Shown: positions 54,877 through 63,004, numbered from the stretch's first letter. The stretch: 64,000 bases of DNA from Quadrisphaera granulorum (GCF_003149145.1 NZ_QGDQ01000014.1:55837-119836); one strand, 5' to 3'. A program made the numbers and translations. The notes: generated from the letters alone by a model not told the origin.

Positions 54877-54889
54877 TGGTTCCGTTATC
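54877..54889 (-). promoter_or_regulatory. GATAACRGAACCA motif, copy 5, overlapping the recombinase promoter
   Basis: On the plus strand this reads TGGTTCCGTTATC. It overlaps the likely -35 (TTGGTT, 54876-54881) and part of the 16-bp spacer before the TAGAAT -10 box (54898-54903). A protein bound here would block polymerase, so repression of the recombinase gene, perhaps by its own product, is plausible. Confidence 0.6.
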
Positions 54890-54897
54890 AACGGCTG

Positions 54898-54903
54898 TAG
54901 AAT
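54898..54903 (+). promoter_or_regulatory. -10 box of the tyrosine recombinase-like gene (leaderless)
   Basis: TAGAAT is followed by 7 nt and the GTG at 54911. It overlaps an in-frame ATG at 54902, which is therefore unlikely to be the start. Confidence 0.55.
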
Positions 54904-54910
54904 GGGGTGC

Positions 54911-56125
54911 GTGAGTCAGGACGACGACGCCCCGCGTACTGGCGGTGGAGCCGCCAGCGCCTCCACCGCCCTGGCCCGGCTCGTGGAGGACTACCTGGCC
55001 ACCCTGGGCGCCACCAGCCCCTCCACCCAGCGCCAGCGGACGTGGGCGCTGCGCGAGCTCCTCGCGCACGCACCCGCCTCCCCCACCGCAGCCCTCGCCC
55101 CCGTCCCCGTACGCGCCTGGCTGGACACCGCGGCCACCGCTGACCCACCCGCTTCTCTGCCCGGCCTGCGCGCCCGCGCCTCCGCCGTGCGCGCCCTCAC
55201 CCAGCACGCCGAGCACACCGGAGCCGTTCCCCCGGGCACCGCAGCCTCTCTGGCCGGCGTCCTGCGGATGCCGGCGCCGCCCTTGGCGCCCGGCCCGGAC
55301 CCCGACCCTGTGCGCCGCCTCCTCATCAAGGCCCACCCCGACGCACGCCCGCTGGCCGTGCATCCGGCGGTCTGGACCCGCTTCTGCGCACATGTCCACC
55401 TGCTCGCACTCACCGGCGAGCGTGAAGACGTCATGGCCGGTCTGCGCCTGCGCGACGTCGCCGCCGCTCCACCTGACACGCCCGAACATTCCGCACACGA
55501 CACGCCTATCGAACACTTCTTACAGACTGCCGATGCGTCTGAATCTCACACTCGCCAGGGGGGCGTCGACTCACGGTCGTCCGATGGATCTCACATCGAC
55601 GGTGAGTCCGTCACTCCCCCACTCTTCGATGACTCCCCCACCTCATCTCACACTTCCTCACAGGGCGATGTCCCCTACGGCGATGTCTCACAGGGCGCGG
55701 ACAGCGACCCCGGAGACGCTGGCGACGTGGTCCTGGACGAGCGGGCCGCCGACGGGTGGCCCGCTCGATCACACCGGACCGCCCCCGCGGTGGCCACCCA
55801 CGTCCGCATCGAGGCCGGGCTGGCGCCGCGCTCGTGGAAGCTGCCCGAACCAGCGCGCACAGCTCTGTCGGGCTGGCTCGCCGACAGAGCCGTGCTGGCG
55901 TCGCTGCTGCGGGGTTCGGACCCCGGCGCGTTGTGGCTGCGGGTGCGTCCCTCCACCGACCTGCGCACCGGGGCGCTGCGCCCGGCAGGGTTGCCGCTGT
56001 CCGACCGCGGCCTGCGGCTGGCGTTCACGACCACGCTGTCCGTCCTGGCTCTGGAGGACCGCGACCTGGAGGACCTCTCCACGGCGGCGGTGCGGGCCTA
56101 CGCTCGTGGGCGTGGCCCCCTCTGA
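54911..56125 (+). CDS. Degenerate tyrosine recombinase-like protein next to dif
   Basis: A 404-residue protein. The N-terminal part (LARLVEDYLATLGATSPSTQRQR...) is a SAM-like core-binding domain. In the catalytic half, LALTGEREDVMAGLRLRDV aligns with box I and keeps its Arg, LSDRGLRLAFTTTL aligns with box II and keeps the second Arg but has Arg for His and Leu for the following His, and VRAYARG keeps a possible nucleophile Tyr. About 95 residues of Ser/Thr/Asp/His-rich sequence (roughly 195-285) interrupt the domain; its DNA carries a TGTGAGR array on the minus strand. It may be a divergent recombinase or a DNA-binding protein derived from one. A -10 box 7 nt upstream sets the GTG. Confidence 0.65.
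   Translation: MSQDDDAPRTGGGAASASTALARLVEDYLATLGATSPSTQRQRTWALRELLAHAPASPTAALAPVPVRAWLDTAATADPPASLPGLRARASAVRALTQHAEHTGAVPPGTAASLAGVLRMPAPPLAPGPDPDPVRRLLIKAHPDARPLAVHPAVWTRFCAHVHLLALTGEREDVMAGLRLRDVAAAPPDTPEHSAHDTPIEHFLQTADASESHTRQGGVDSRSSDGSHIDGESVTPPLFDDSPTSSHTSSQGDVPYGDVSQGADSDPGDAGDVVLDERAADGWPARSHRTAPAVATHVRIEAGLAPRSWKLPEPARTALSGWLADRAVLASLLRGSDPGALWLRVRPSTDLRTGALRPAGLPLSDRGLRLAFTTTLSVLALEDRDLEDLSTAAVRAYARGRGPL
55544..55692 (-). repeat. Array of five TGTGAGR repeats on the minus strand, inside the recombinase gene
   Basis: TCTCACA or CCTCACA (TGTGAGR on the minus strand) occurs at 55544, 55589, 55646, 55656 and 55686. The copy at 55588-55596 is exactly ATCTCACAT, the complement of the ATGTGAGAT units in the 52.4-kb array. 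The repeats lie in the low-complexity insertion of the encoded protein. Confidence 0.6.
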
Positions 56126-56287
56126 CCGGTGCGCTCCGTGAGCCCCACCGGCGCCTCCGGTTCGGCGCACCCGGAGGAGTCCGGGCGTGAAGCCGGGTCT
56201 GACGCCAGGTATGGGGTCGGGTGGCCTTCAGGAACCCTGCAGCTTGGTCCCCCGGTGCACCCAGGCCGGCCCTCGAGCATCACTGCT

Positions 56288-57622
56288 GTGACCGCGACAG
56301 CCGCCGGAGCGCCGCACATCCAGGCCGGCACCCCCGGTGACGGCCGAGCCGGCACACCAGCGGGAGCTGAACCAGCTGCCCGCTCCAGTGCCCGTCCGAG
56401 CGCCGGTTCGAGTGCTGATGCCGCCACGGTGCTCGACGTCGTCGTCCCCGTCTACAACGAAGAGACCGACCTTCCCGGCTGCGTACGCGCCCTGCACGCC
56501 CACCTGCGCGAGCACCTGCCGTACTCCTTCACCGTCACGGTGGTCGACAACGCCAGCACCGATGCCACCCTGGCGACAGCGCGGGCGCTGGCGGCGGAGC
56601 TGGACTCCCCCGGCGCCGGGGTGGCGGTGGTGCATCTAGACCGCAAGGGCCGCGGTGGGGCGCTGCGGGCGGCGTGGTCGACCTCGAGCGCGCAGGTGGT
56701 CGCCTACATGGACGTGGACCTGTCCACCGACCTGGCCGCGCTGCTGCCGCTGGTGGCTCCTCTGGTCTCGGGGCACTCCGACGTCGCGATCGGCACCCGG
56801 CTGCACCGGGCCTCCCGGGTGGTGCGCGGGCCCAAGCGCGAGGTGGTCTCGCGCTGCTACAACACCCTGCTGCGCTCGACGCTGCGGGTGCGTTTCTCCG
56901 ATGCCCAGTGCGGGTTCAAGGCCGTCCGCAAAGAGGTCGCCGACGCGTTGCTGCCGCTGGTGGTCGACGACGGTTGGTTCTTCGACACCGAGCTGCTCGT
57001 GCTCGCCGAGCGTGCGGGCCTGCGCATCCACGAGGTGCCGGTGGACTGGGTCGACGACCCCGACTCCCGCGTCGACATCGTCTCCACCGCCGCTGCCGAC
57101 CTGCGCGGCCTGGCCCGCTTGGCCTCCTCCCTGGCCCGCCGCGAGCTACCGCTGGCCGACGTCCGCGCGGCGCTGGTGACCCGCCCCTCCCCCACCACGC
57201 CCACCGGCCTGCTCAGTCAGGTGCTGCGCTTCGCGGTGGTCGGGGTGGCGTGCACCATCGCCTACGCCCTGCTGTACCTGCTGCTGCGCGAGCCGCTCGG
57301 CCCTCAGGCAGCCAACCTGTCCGCGCTGCTGCTCACCGCGGTGGCCAACACCGCAGCGAACCGGGCCTTCACCTTCGGTGTCTCCGGGCGCTCCGGCGCG
57401 GCCCGCCACCAGGCGCAGGGCCTGGTGGTCTTCGGCATCTGCTGGGCGCTCACCGCCGGATCGCTGGCGCTGCTGCACGCTGTCTCCCCCGAGCCCTCGC
57501 GCCTGGTGGAGGTGGTGGCGCTGACCGCCGCGAACCTCGCCGGAACGGTGCTGCGCTTCCTGCTGCTGCGGGTGTGGGTGTTCCGCCGCCAGCGCGTGCC
57601 CAGCGCCGACTGGCGCAGCTGA
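56288..57622 (+). CDS. GT2 glycosyltransferase fused to a GtrA-type membrane domain
   Basis: About 444 residues. The catalytic domain starts at VLDVVVPVYNEETDLPGCVR, with VTVVDNASTDATLATA, the metal-binding MDVDLSTDL and CGFKAVRKEV, as in DPM1/GtrB-like enzymes that load sugars onto polyprenyl phosphate. The last 130 residues form four helices of the GtrA family (LRFAVVGVACTIAYALLYLLL), which may flip the lipid-linked sugar. The start is uncertain: GTG 56288 has a GAGCAT box 7 nt upstream; GTG 56129 would add 53 residues of low complexity. It ends 17 bp before the transposon. Confidence 0.85.
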   Translation: MTATAAGAPHIQAGTPGDGRAGTPAGAEPAARSSARPSAGSSADAATVLDVVVPVYNEETDLPGCVRALHAHLREHLPYSFTVTVVDNASTDATLATARALAAELDSPGAGVAVVHLDRKGRGGALRAAWSTSSAQVVAYMDVDLSTDLAALLPLVAPLVSGHSDVAIGTRLHRASRVVRGPKREVVSRCYNTLLRSTLRVRFSDAQCGFKAVRKEVADALLPLVVDDGWFFDTELLVLAERAGLRIHEVPVDWVDDPDSRVDIVSTAAADLRGLARLASSLARRELPLADVRAALVTRPSPTTPTGLLSQVLRFAVVGVACTIAYALLYLLLREPLGPQAANLSALLLTAVANTAANRAFTFGVSGRSGAARHQAQGLVVFGICWALTAGSLALLHAVSPEPSRLVEVVALTAANLAGTVLRFLLLRVWVFRRQRVPSADWRS

Positions 57623-57639
57623 GCCCGCGGCTGCGTCCT

Positions 57640-57677
57640 GGGGTCTGAGGTGCAGCGGAACAGGATCCGGCGCTAAG
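57640..57677 (+). repeat. 38-bp left terminal inverted repeat of the Tn3-family element
   Basis: The repeat begins GGGGTCTGAGG and ends GGCGCTAAG, with the GGAAC block in the middle. It has the same length, start and TAAG ending as the terminal repeats of Tn3 itself. It lies 32 bp before the transposase GTG and just after the glycosyltransferase stop. Confidence 0.8.
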
Positions 57678-57708
57678 GGCCGATTCGGGTCGCCCTAGGT
57701 TGGCGGCC

Positions 57709-60700
57709 GTGCCGGTGGAGTTCCTGAGCGATGACCAGGCGGCGGCGTACGGCCGGTTCAGCGGGCCGCCGTCGCAGGCCGAGTTGGAGCGGTTCTTCTT
57801 CCTGGATGACGCTGACCGGGAGCTGGTGGGTCGCCGGCGCGGTGATCACAATCGGCTGGGGTTCGCGGTGCAGCTGGGCACGGTGCGGTTCCTGGGTACG
57901 TTCCTGGTGGACCCGCTGGAGGTGCCGTGGCCGGTGGTGGAGTACCTGGGCCGGCAGCTCGGCACCACCGACGTGTCGGTGGTGAAGCGCTACTGCGAGC
58001 GGGACAAGACGCCGCTGGAGCACTCGTGGGAGATACGCGAGGCGCTCGGTTTCGCCGACTTCGCGGCCGAGGCGGCGAGGCTGCGCGGCTTCCTGGAGGC
58101 GCGGGCGTGGACTCGTGCGGAGCGGCCGAGTGAGCTGTTCGACCATGCCGTGGCGTGGCTGCGCGCCGAGCGGGTGCTGCTGCCGGGGGTGAGCGTGCTG
58201 GCCCGGGCGGTGGCCGAGGTGCGGGCCGAGGTCGCCGACCGGCTCCACGCGGCGCTGGCCGGCCGTGTCGACGCCGGGCTGCAGCGGAGCCTGGACGGGC
58301 TGCTCACGGTGCCGGAGGGTGCCCGCGCCTCGGAGCTGGAGCGGCTTCGCCGCGCCCCCACGCGGGCGTCGGGGCGGGAGATGGTCCGTGCGCTGGACCG
58401 GGCGGCGGAGGTCGCCGGGATCGGCGCGGGGTCGGTCAACGTCGCCGATGTGCCGCCGGGGCGGGTGGAGGCGCTGGCCCGGCACGGGCTGACCGCGAAG
58501 GCAGCGATGCTGCGGCGGCTGCCCGACGAGCGGCGCACCGCGGTGCTGCTGGCGACGGCCCGGGCGCTGCGGGTCGCCGCGGTCGATGATGCTCTGGACC
58601 TGTTCGCGGTGTTGATGGCGACCAAGCTGGTCGCTCCGGCGCAGCGGGCAGCGGTGAAGGACCGGCTGCGTACGTTGCCGGCGCTGGCGAAGGCCTCGTC
58701 GACGCTGGCGGCCGCGGCCCGGGTGTTGCTGGAGCTGATCGAGGCCGGTGACGGGGCGCCGGTCGACCCCACGGAGGCGTGGGCCCGCGTGGAGGAGGCG
58801 GTGCCCCGGGACCGGTTGGCCGCCGCGGTCGCGACCGTGGAGCAGCTGGCGCCCGACGATGACGACGCCGACGCCGGCACCCGCGCGGAGCTGGTCAACC
58901 GCTACAGCAGCGTGCGTGGTTTCTTGCCGATGTTGGCCGAGGTGCTGCCGCTGGGTGCCACCGACGCGGGCCGGCCGGTGCTGGAGGCGGTGCGCGGCCT
59001 GCCGGAGCTGGTCGGGCGCAAGCGGGTCCGCCGCGGCGAGATCGACGAGACGCTGCTCACCGGTTCGTGGCGGCGGCTGGTGCTGGCCAACCTTGATCTG
59101 GACGCGGACGTGGTCGACCACCGGGCGTACGCGTTGTGTGTGCTGGACGGGCTGTACCGGGCGCTGCGCCGCCGCGACGTCTACGCCGAGGAGTCCAAGC
59201 GGTGGGGCGACCCGCGGGCCCGGCTGCTCGACGGCCCAGCGTGGGAACAGGCGAAGCCGCAGGTGCTGACCGCGCTGCGGCTGACCGACCCGGCGCCGAC
59301 GCATCTGGGCGACCTGGCCGGTCGGCTCGACGCCGCCTACCTGGACCTGGCCGCGCGCCTGGGCCCGCCCGGGGAGCGGGCCAAGGACGCGGCCGTGCGG
59401 CTGGAACCCGGGGTGGACGGTCGGGTGCGGCTGCACCTGGCCCGGCTGGAAGCCCTCGACGAACCGGCGAGCCTGGTGGCGCTGCGCGAGCTGGTCGGAC
59501 GGATGCTGCCCCGGGTCGACCTGCCCGAGGTGCTGCTGGAGGTCAACGCCTGGACCGGTTACCTCGAGGAGTTCACCCACGTCGCCATCACCGACGGTGC
59601 GTCCGGCACCCGTATGGACGACCTCGCGACGTCGATGGCCGCCGTGCTGGTCGCGGAGGGCTGCAACCTCGGCCTGGCCCCGGTGACCAAGCCCGGCCAC
59701 CCCGCACTCACCAGGGACCGGCTCTCCCACGTCGGGCAGAACTACCTGCGCACCGACACCCTGGCCGCGGCGAACGCCCGCCTCATCGACGCCCAGGCCG
59801 GGATCGAGGTTGCCCAGCTGTGGGGCGGCGGGCTGGTCGCCTCGGTCGACGGGCTCCGGTTCGTCGTGCCGGTGCGCACGCTGGACGCCGGGCCGAACCC
59901 GCGCTACTTCGGGCAGGGCCGCGGGGTGACCTGGCTGAATGCCGTCAACGACCAGGTCGCCGGCGTCGGCGCCGTCGTGGTGACCGGCACGATGCGTGAC
60001 TCACTGCACGTGCTGGACGTCGTCCTGGGCCGCGACGGCGGCCCGGCACCGGAGCTGGTCGCCACCGACACCGCCTCCTACTCCGACCTGGTGTTCGGGC
60101 TGTTCCGGCTGCTGGGCTACCAGTTCAGCCCGCGCATCGCCGACCTGCCCGACCAGCGGCTGTGGCGGCTCACCCCTCCCGGCGCCGCGCACACCGACTA
60201 CGGCCCGCTCAACGCCGTGGCCGTGCACCAGCTGTCCTGGACGCGGATGGCCGGGCAGTGGGCGGACATGCTGCGCGTGGCCGGCTCCCTGCACACCGGC
60301 ACCGTCACCGGCTACGACCTGGTGCGGATGCTCGGCCGCGACGGGCACCCCACCCCGCTCGGAGCGGCGTTCGCCGAGTACGGGCGGGCAGCAAAGACCC
60401 TGCACCTGCTGGCCATGTGCGACCCGGACGACGAGACCTACCGGCGCACCGTGCACACCCAGCTCACCGTGCAGGAGTCCCGCCACCGCCTGGCCCGCAA
60501 GCTGTTCCACGGCCAGCGCGGCGAGCTGCGCCAGCGCTACCGCGAAGGCCAGGAAGACTCCCTCGGCGCGCTGGGCCTGGTGCTCAACGCCGTGGTGCTG
60601 TGGAACACCCGCTACACCGACGCCGCCCTGGCCCAGCTCCGCGCGCAGGGCTACCCGGTGCGCGACGCCGACGCCGCCCGCCTGTCCCCACTCGGAGACG

Positions 60701-60801
60701 CCCACCTCAACGTCCACGGCCGCTACGCGTTCACCCCGCCCGCCGGGGACGGGCTGCGGCCGCTGCGTGACCCGGCCGAGCCCGACATCGGCGAGAACTG
60801 A
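57709..60801 (+). CDS. tnpA: Tn3-family transposase
   Basis: A 1030-residue replicative transposase, full length for the family. The N-terminal 160 residues are the DUF4158 DNA-binding domain (VEFLSDDQAAAYGRFSGPPS), and the C-terminal half is the DDE_Tnp_Tn3 catalytic domain, with YLRTDTLAAANARLIDAQ, LWGGGLVASVDGLRFVVPV (catalytic Asp), NDQVAGVGAVVVTGTMRDS and the final Glu region in the LGLVLNAVVLWNTRYTDAAL helix. GTG 57709 was chosen since TAGGTT lies 7 nt upstream. The gene appears intact, with uniform codon use and no frameshift, so the element may still be active. Confidence 0.95.
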   Translation: MPVEFLSDDQAAAYGRFSGPPSQAELERFFFLDDADRELVGRRRGDHNRLGFAVQLGTVRFLGTFLVDPLEVPWPVVEYLGRQLGTTDVSVVKRYCERDKTPLEHSWEIREALGFADFAAEAARLRGFLEARAWTRAERPSELFDHAVAWLRAERVLLPGVSVLARAVAEVRAEVADRLHAALAGRVDAGLQRSLDGLLTVPEGARASELERLRRAPTRASGREMVRALDRAAEVAGIGAGSVNVADVPPGRVEALARHGLTAKAAMLRRLPDERRTAVLLATARALRVAAVDDALDLFAVLMATKLVAPAQRAAVKDRLRTLPALAKASSTLAAAARVLLELIEAGDGAPVDPTEAWARVEEAVPRDRLAAAVATVEQLAPDDDDADAGTRAELVNRYSSVRGFLPMLAEVLPLGATDAGRPVLEAVRGLPELVGRKRVRRGEIDETLLTGSWRRLVLANLDLDADVVDHRAYALCVLDGLYRALRRRDVYAEESKRWGDPRARLLDGPAWEQAKPQVLTALRLTDPAPTHLGDLAGRLDAAYLDLAARLGPPGERAKDAAVRLEPGVDGRVRLHLARLEALDEPASLVALRELVGRMLPRVDLPEVLLEVNAWTGYLEEFTHVAITDGASGTRMDDLATSMAAVLVAEGCNLGLAPVTKPGHPALTRDRLSHVGQNYLRTDTLAAANARLIDAQAGIEVAQLWGGGLVASVDGLRFVVPVRTLDAGPNPRYFGQGRGVTWLNAVNDQVAGVGAVVVTGTMRDSLHVLDVVLGRDGGPAPELVATDTASYSDLVFGLFRLLGYQFSPRIADLPDQRLWRLTPPGAAHTDYGPLNAVAVHQLSWTRMAGQWADMLRVAGSLHTGTVTGYDLVRMLGRDGHPTPLGAAFAEYGRAAKTLHLLAMCDPDDETYRRTVHTQLTVQESRHRLARKLFHGQRGELRQRYREGQEDSLGALGLVLNAVVLWNTRYTDAALAQLRAQGYPVRDADAARLSPLGDAHLNVHGRYAFTPPAGDGLRPLRDPAEPDIGEN

Positions 60802-60878
60802 AGTCTCCGGCTGACACCGTGGCCGCGCCGCCCGCACGCGCAGGCTCGGCCCTCGCGTGGCTGGGGCTGGGGCTGGGG

Positions 60879-61092
60879 TCAGCGTGGGGTCAGGGCGCCG
60901 GCTGCGAGTAGCACGAGCAGGAGGGTTCCCAGGCTGATGCGGTAGGCAACGAAGGCTGGGTGTCCGCCGTGAACGCCGCGCGCGGGTCGCCATCCCAGCA
61001 GCGCCGCGGTGACCCGCAGGTGCGCACTGAAGGAGATCGGCACGAGCTCCGTCAGACCTTGCACCCGGCCCCAGGGCCAACGCGTGTGCCTA
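60879..61092 (-). pseudogene. Internally deleted uppP/bacA (undecaprenyl-diphosphatase) remnant
   Basis: On the minus strand, RVQGLTELVPISFSAHL matches the first conserved motif of UppP. About 15 residues later HPAFVAYRISLGTLLLVL matches the very end of the family, and the frame stops at 60881-60879. The roughly 200 residues that should lie between are missing, and there is no good start. UppP-like phosphatases (PbrB) accompany LspA-like peptidases (PbrC) in lead resistance, so this is probably a decayed former partner. The rest of the 60802-61180 gap holds only the arsR promoter. Confidence 0.6.
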
Positions 61093-61168
61093 GCTCGCCC
61101 CCGCGACCCCCGCGCCGGGGCGCAGCCAACCACGTCCCGCCCGGGGTGGGGCGGGAGAGCCCACCACG

Positions 61169-61174
61169 TATTAT
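61169..61174 (+). promoter_or_regulatory. -10 box of the metal-sensor operon (leaderless)
   Basis: TATTAT lies 6 nt before the ATG at 61181. It is the closest to consensus of all -10 boxes in the window. The surrounding CGTATTATCGCC with GTTATCGACG downstream could hold the repressor site. Confidence 0.55.
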
Positions 61175-61180
61175 CGCCGT

Positions 61181-61588
61181 ATGGTGATGTTATCGACGCG
61201 TGGTGAGACGTCCTGCTCGGGTTCCCTGGACCGGGCGGGTGTGCCCGCGGCTGCAGCGTTGTTCCACAGCCTGTCCGACCCGACCCGGCTGGCGGTCCTT
61301 CGCCACCTGGCGTTGGGAGAGCACAAGGTCGTGGACCTGGTCGCGCACCTGGGTGTGGCGCAGTCAACGGTGTCCAAGCACCTGTCCTGCCTGCGGGAGT
61401 GCGGCCTGGTGCAGTCCCGCGCCCTCGGGCGGGCGTCGCTGTACTCGCTGACCGTGCCCGAGGAGCTGACGATGCTGCTCGGCGCTGCGGAGCGGCTGCT
61501 GGCCGCGACCGGTGATGCCGTGCAGGGGTGCCCCACCTACGGCACCGGCAGCACCGGCAGCACCGTCCAGGCAGGAGACGCCCGATGA
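61181..61588 (+). CDS. cmtR: CmtR-like ArsR-family Cd(II)/Pb(II) sensor
   Basis: A 135-residue winged-helix repressor of the ArsR family. FHSLSDPTRLAVLRHLALGE, the recognition helix (VAQSTVSKHLSCLRECGLV) and the wing (RALGRASLYSL) are clear. Cys-Leu-Arg-Glu-Cys in the recognition helix plus a C-terminal GCPTYG reproduce the two-plus-one cysteine arrangement of CmtR, which binds Cd and Pb rather than As. Metal binding should release it from its own promoter. Its stop overlaps the efflux gene by ATGA, so the operon is self-regulated. Confidence 0.85.
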   Translation: MVMLSTRGETSCSGSLDRAGVPAAAALFHSLSDPTRLAVLRHLALGEHKVVDLVAHLGVAQSTVSKHLSCLRECGLVQSRALGRASLYSLTVPEELTMLLGAAERLLAATGDAVQGCPTYGTGSTGSTVQAGDAR

Positions 61589-62244
61589 GCGCGGTGACCC
61601 GCAGTGACCTGCCGCCGCAGGAGGTCCAGCGGCTGACCCGCCGCGGTCTGCGCCTGGCCCAGTTCACCGTCGTCTACAACATCGCCGAAGGCGTGCTGGC
61701 CGTCACCTTCGGGTTGCTGGCCGGGCTGGTCTCCCTGGTCGGGTTCGGCGCCGACTCCGGCATCGAGGTCGCCGCCAGTGTGCTCGTCGCGATCCGGCTG
61801 GCCGCCCGGCTGCGCAACGGCGAGGCCGACGAAGCCAAGGAGCGCCGCACCCTCAAGGCCGTCGCGGTCACCTTCTGGGTGCTCGCCGCCTACGTCATCA
61901 TCGAGGGCGCCAGAGACCTGCTCGACGGCTCGACCCCGGACAACAGCATCGTCGGCATCGTGCTGCTCGTGCTCAGCGTGATCATCATGCCGGTCCTGGC
62001 CGCGGCCAAGCGCCGCGTCGGTGAGCAGCTGGGGGACCGGCTGATCCTCGCCGACGCCGCGGAGACGCGGATCTGCGTCCTGCTCAGCATCTCCACCCTG
62101 CTCGGCCTGGCCCTGTTCGCCATCACCGGGCAGGGCTGGCTGGACCCGGCCGCCGGGTTCGTCATTGCCGCGTTCGCCATCCATGAAGGACGCGAGGCCT
62201 GGGAAGGCGAGTTGGTCTGCGACGACTGCGCCGAGGACGCGTGA
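61585..62244 (+). CDS. Cation diffusion facilitator-like metal efflux protein
   Basis: A 219-residue membrane protein with six helices, matching the cation diffusion facilitator family without its C-terminal cytosolic domain. VGFGADSGIEVAAS in helix 2 and ILADAAETRIC in helix 5 supply the acidic metal-site residues. The C-terminus ends in ELVCDDCAEDA, a CxxC motif suited to soft metals. It probably exports Cd, Pb or Zn by proton antiport. Translationally coupled to the upstream sensor (ATGA) and to the small gene downstream (GTGA). Confidence 0.85.
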   Translation: MSAVTRSDLPPQEVQRLTRRGLRLAQFTVVYNIAEGVLAVTFGLLAGLVSLVGFGADSGIEVAASVLVAIRLAARLRNGEADEAKERRTLKAVAVTFWVLAAYVIIEGARDLLDGSTPDNSIVGIVLLVLSVIIMPVLAAAKRRVGEQLGDRLILADAAETRICVLLSISTLLGLALFAITGQGWLDPAAGFVIAAFAIHEGREAWEGELVCDDCAEDA

Positions 62245-62435
62245 AGCTCATCCACCGCCGCTACTGCCGCTCCGGGCGGTGGCGGCGCCACCTGGACCGG
62301 CTGCTGCCCTGGGCCACCGAGGGAGTTCCCTTGGCCGGTAGCCGGGTGCTCCAAGCCCGGCGGGCCGCCGCCGGGTGCGGCCACGCCTGCATCCGCACGC
62401 ACCCCGACGACTTCGCCTTCCGGGCCAACGCGTGA
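62241..62435 (+). CDS. 64-residue protein, probable N-terminal methyltransferase fragment
   Basis: The first 30 or so residues (LIHRRYCRSGRWRRHLDRLL, then PWATEGVPL) resemble the start of SAM-dependent methyltransferases that begin with an HR-x-CSS type helix before the glycine-rich SAM loop. That loop is absent: after SRVLQA the sequence diverges and stops. Even so, its GTG overlaps the efflux stop and its stop overlaps the lspA start, so it is held in the operon's coupled chain. It may serve only to couple translation, or be a remnant. Confidence 0.45.
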   Translation: MKLIHRRYCRSGRWRRHLDRLLPWATEGVPLAGSRVLQARRAAAGCGHACIRTHPDDFAFRANA

Positions 62436-63004
62436 GCGCCCGGCGGCCGCCCCGTCGACCCGCCACCGCATACCAAGCAGAGCCGGCCGCCGCGCTGCGG
62501 GGCGAGCTCGCCCGCCGCCGCGCCAGCCTGTTCGGCGCCGCCGCAGCCGTCGCGATCGCCGACCTCGGCGCCAAGGCATGGGCGCGCAGCAGCCTGCCGG
62601 CCGCCGGCCTCGACGGCTGGGTCGTCGACCTGCGCCTGGCCTCCAACACGGGAGTCGCGTTCTCCCTCGGCTCACACGCCCCGGCGCCGGTCATCGTCGC
62701 CGTGACCGCGCTGATCACCGCGGCTATAGGGATCGCCTGCTGGCGCGGAGCCCGCTTAGCGTCCCGGCTCCACCTCGCCGGCCTGGGCGCGATCCTCGGC
62801 GGCGCGACCGCGAACCTCGCTGACCGAGCGGTCGACGGCGCTGTCACCGACTACCTGCACACCGGCTGGTGGCCCACGTTCAACCTCGCCGACGTCGCCA
62901 TCTGCACCGGCGCCTGTCTGCTCGTGCTCGCCACCTTCAACGCGCCGCCGGCCACACCCGACCGGACGGTGCCCTCTGGCGAAGGCCGGGACGCATCGCC
63001 GTAA
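62432..63004 (+). CDS. lspA: LspA-type signal peptidase II (PbrC-like)
   Basis: A 190-residue membrane aspartyl protease of the lipoprotein signal peptidase family. Motifs: ADLGAKAWA, LASNTGVAFSLG, GGATANLADRAVDGAVTDYLH (first catalytic Asp) and FNLADVAICTG (second catalytic Asp). An Arg-rich N-terminal tail of about 25 residues precedes the first helix. Housekeeping lspA is expected elsewhere in the chromosome; this copy belongs to the metal cassette. In the pbr lead-resistance operon PbrC is such a peptidase. Coupled by GTGA to the upstream small gene. Confidence 0.88.
   Translation: MSARRPPRRPATAYQAEPAAALRGELARRRASLFGAAAAVAIADLGAKAWARSSLPAAGLDGWVVDLRLASNTGVAFSLGSHAPAPVIVAVTALITAAIGIACWRGARLASRLHLAGLGAILGGATANLADRAVDGAVTDYLHTGWWPTFNLADVAICTGACLLVLATFNAPPATPDRTVPSGEGRDASP

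Noticed and set aside
57673..59730. 685-codon open frame antisense to the transposase
   Set aside because: A long antisense frame is expected in such GC-rich coding DNA; its composition is Arg/Gln/Pro/His-rich with no domain.
62755..62765. CTTAGCG as part of the right terminal repeat of the Tn3 element
   Set aside because: Only seven bases match; the rest of the 38-bp repeat is absent and it lies inside lspA.
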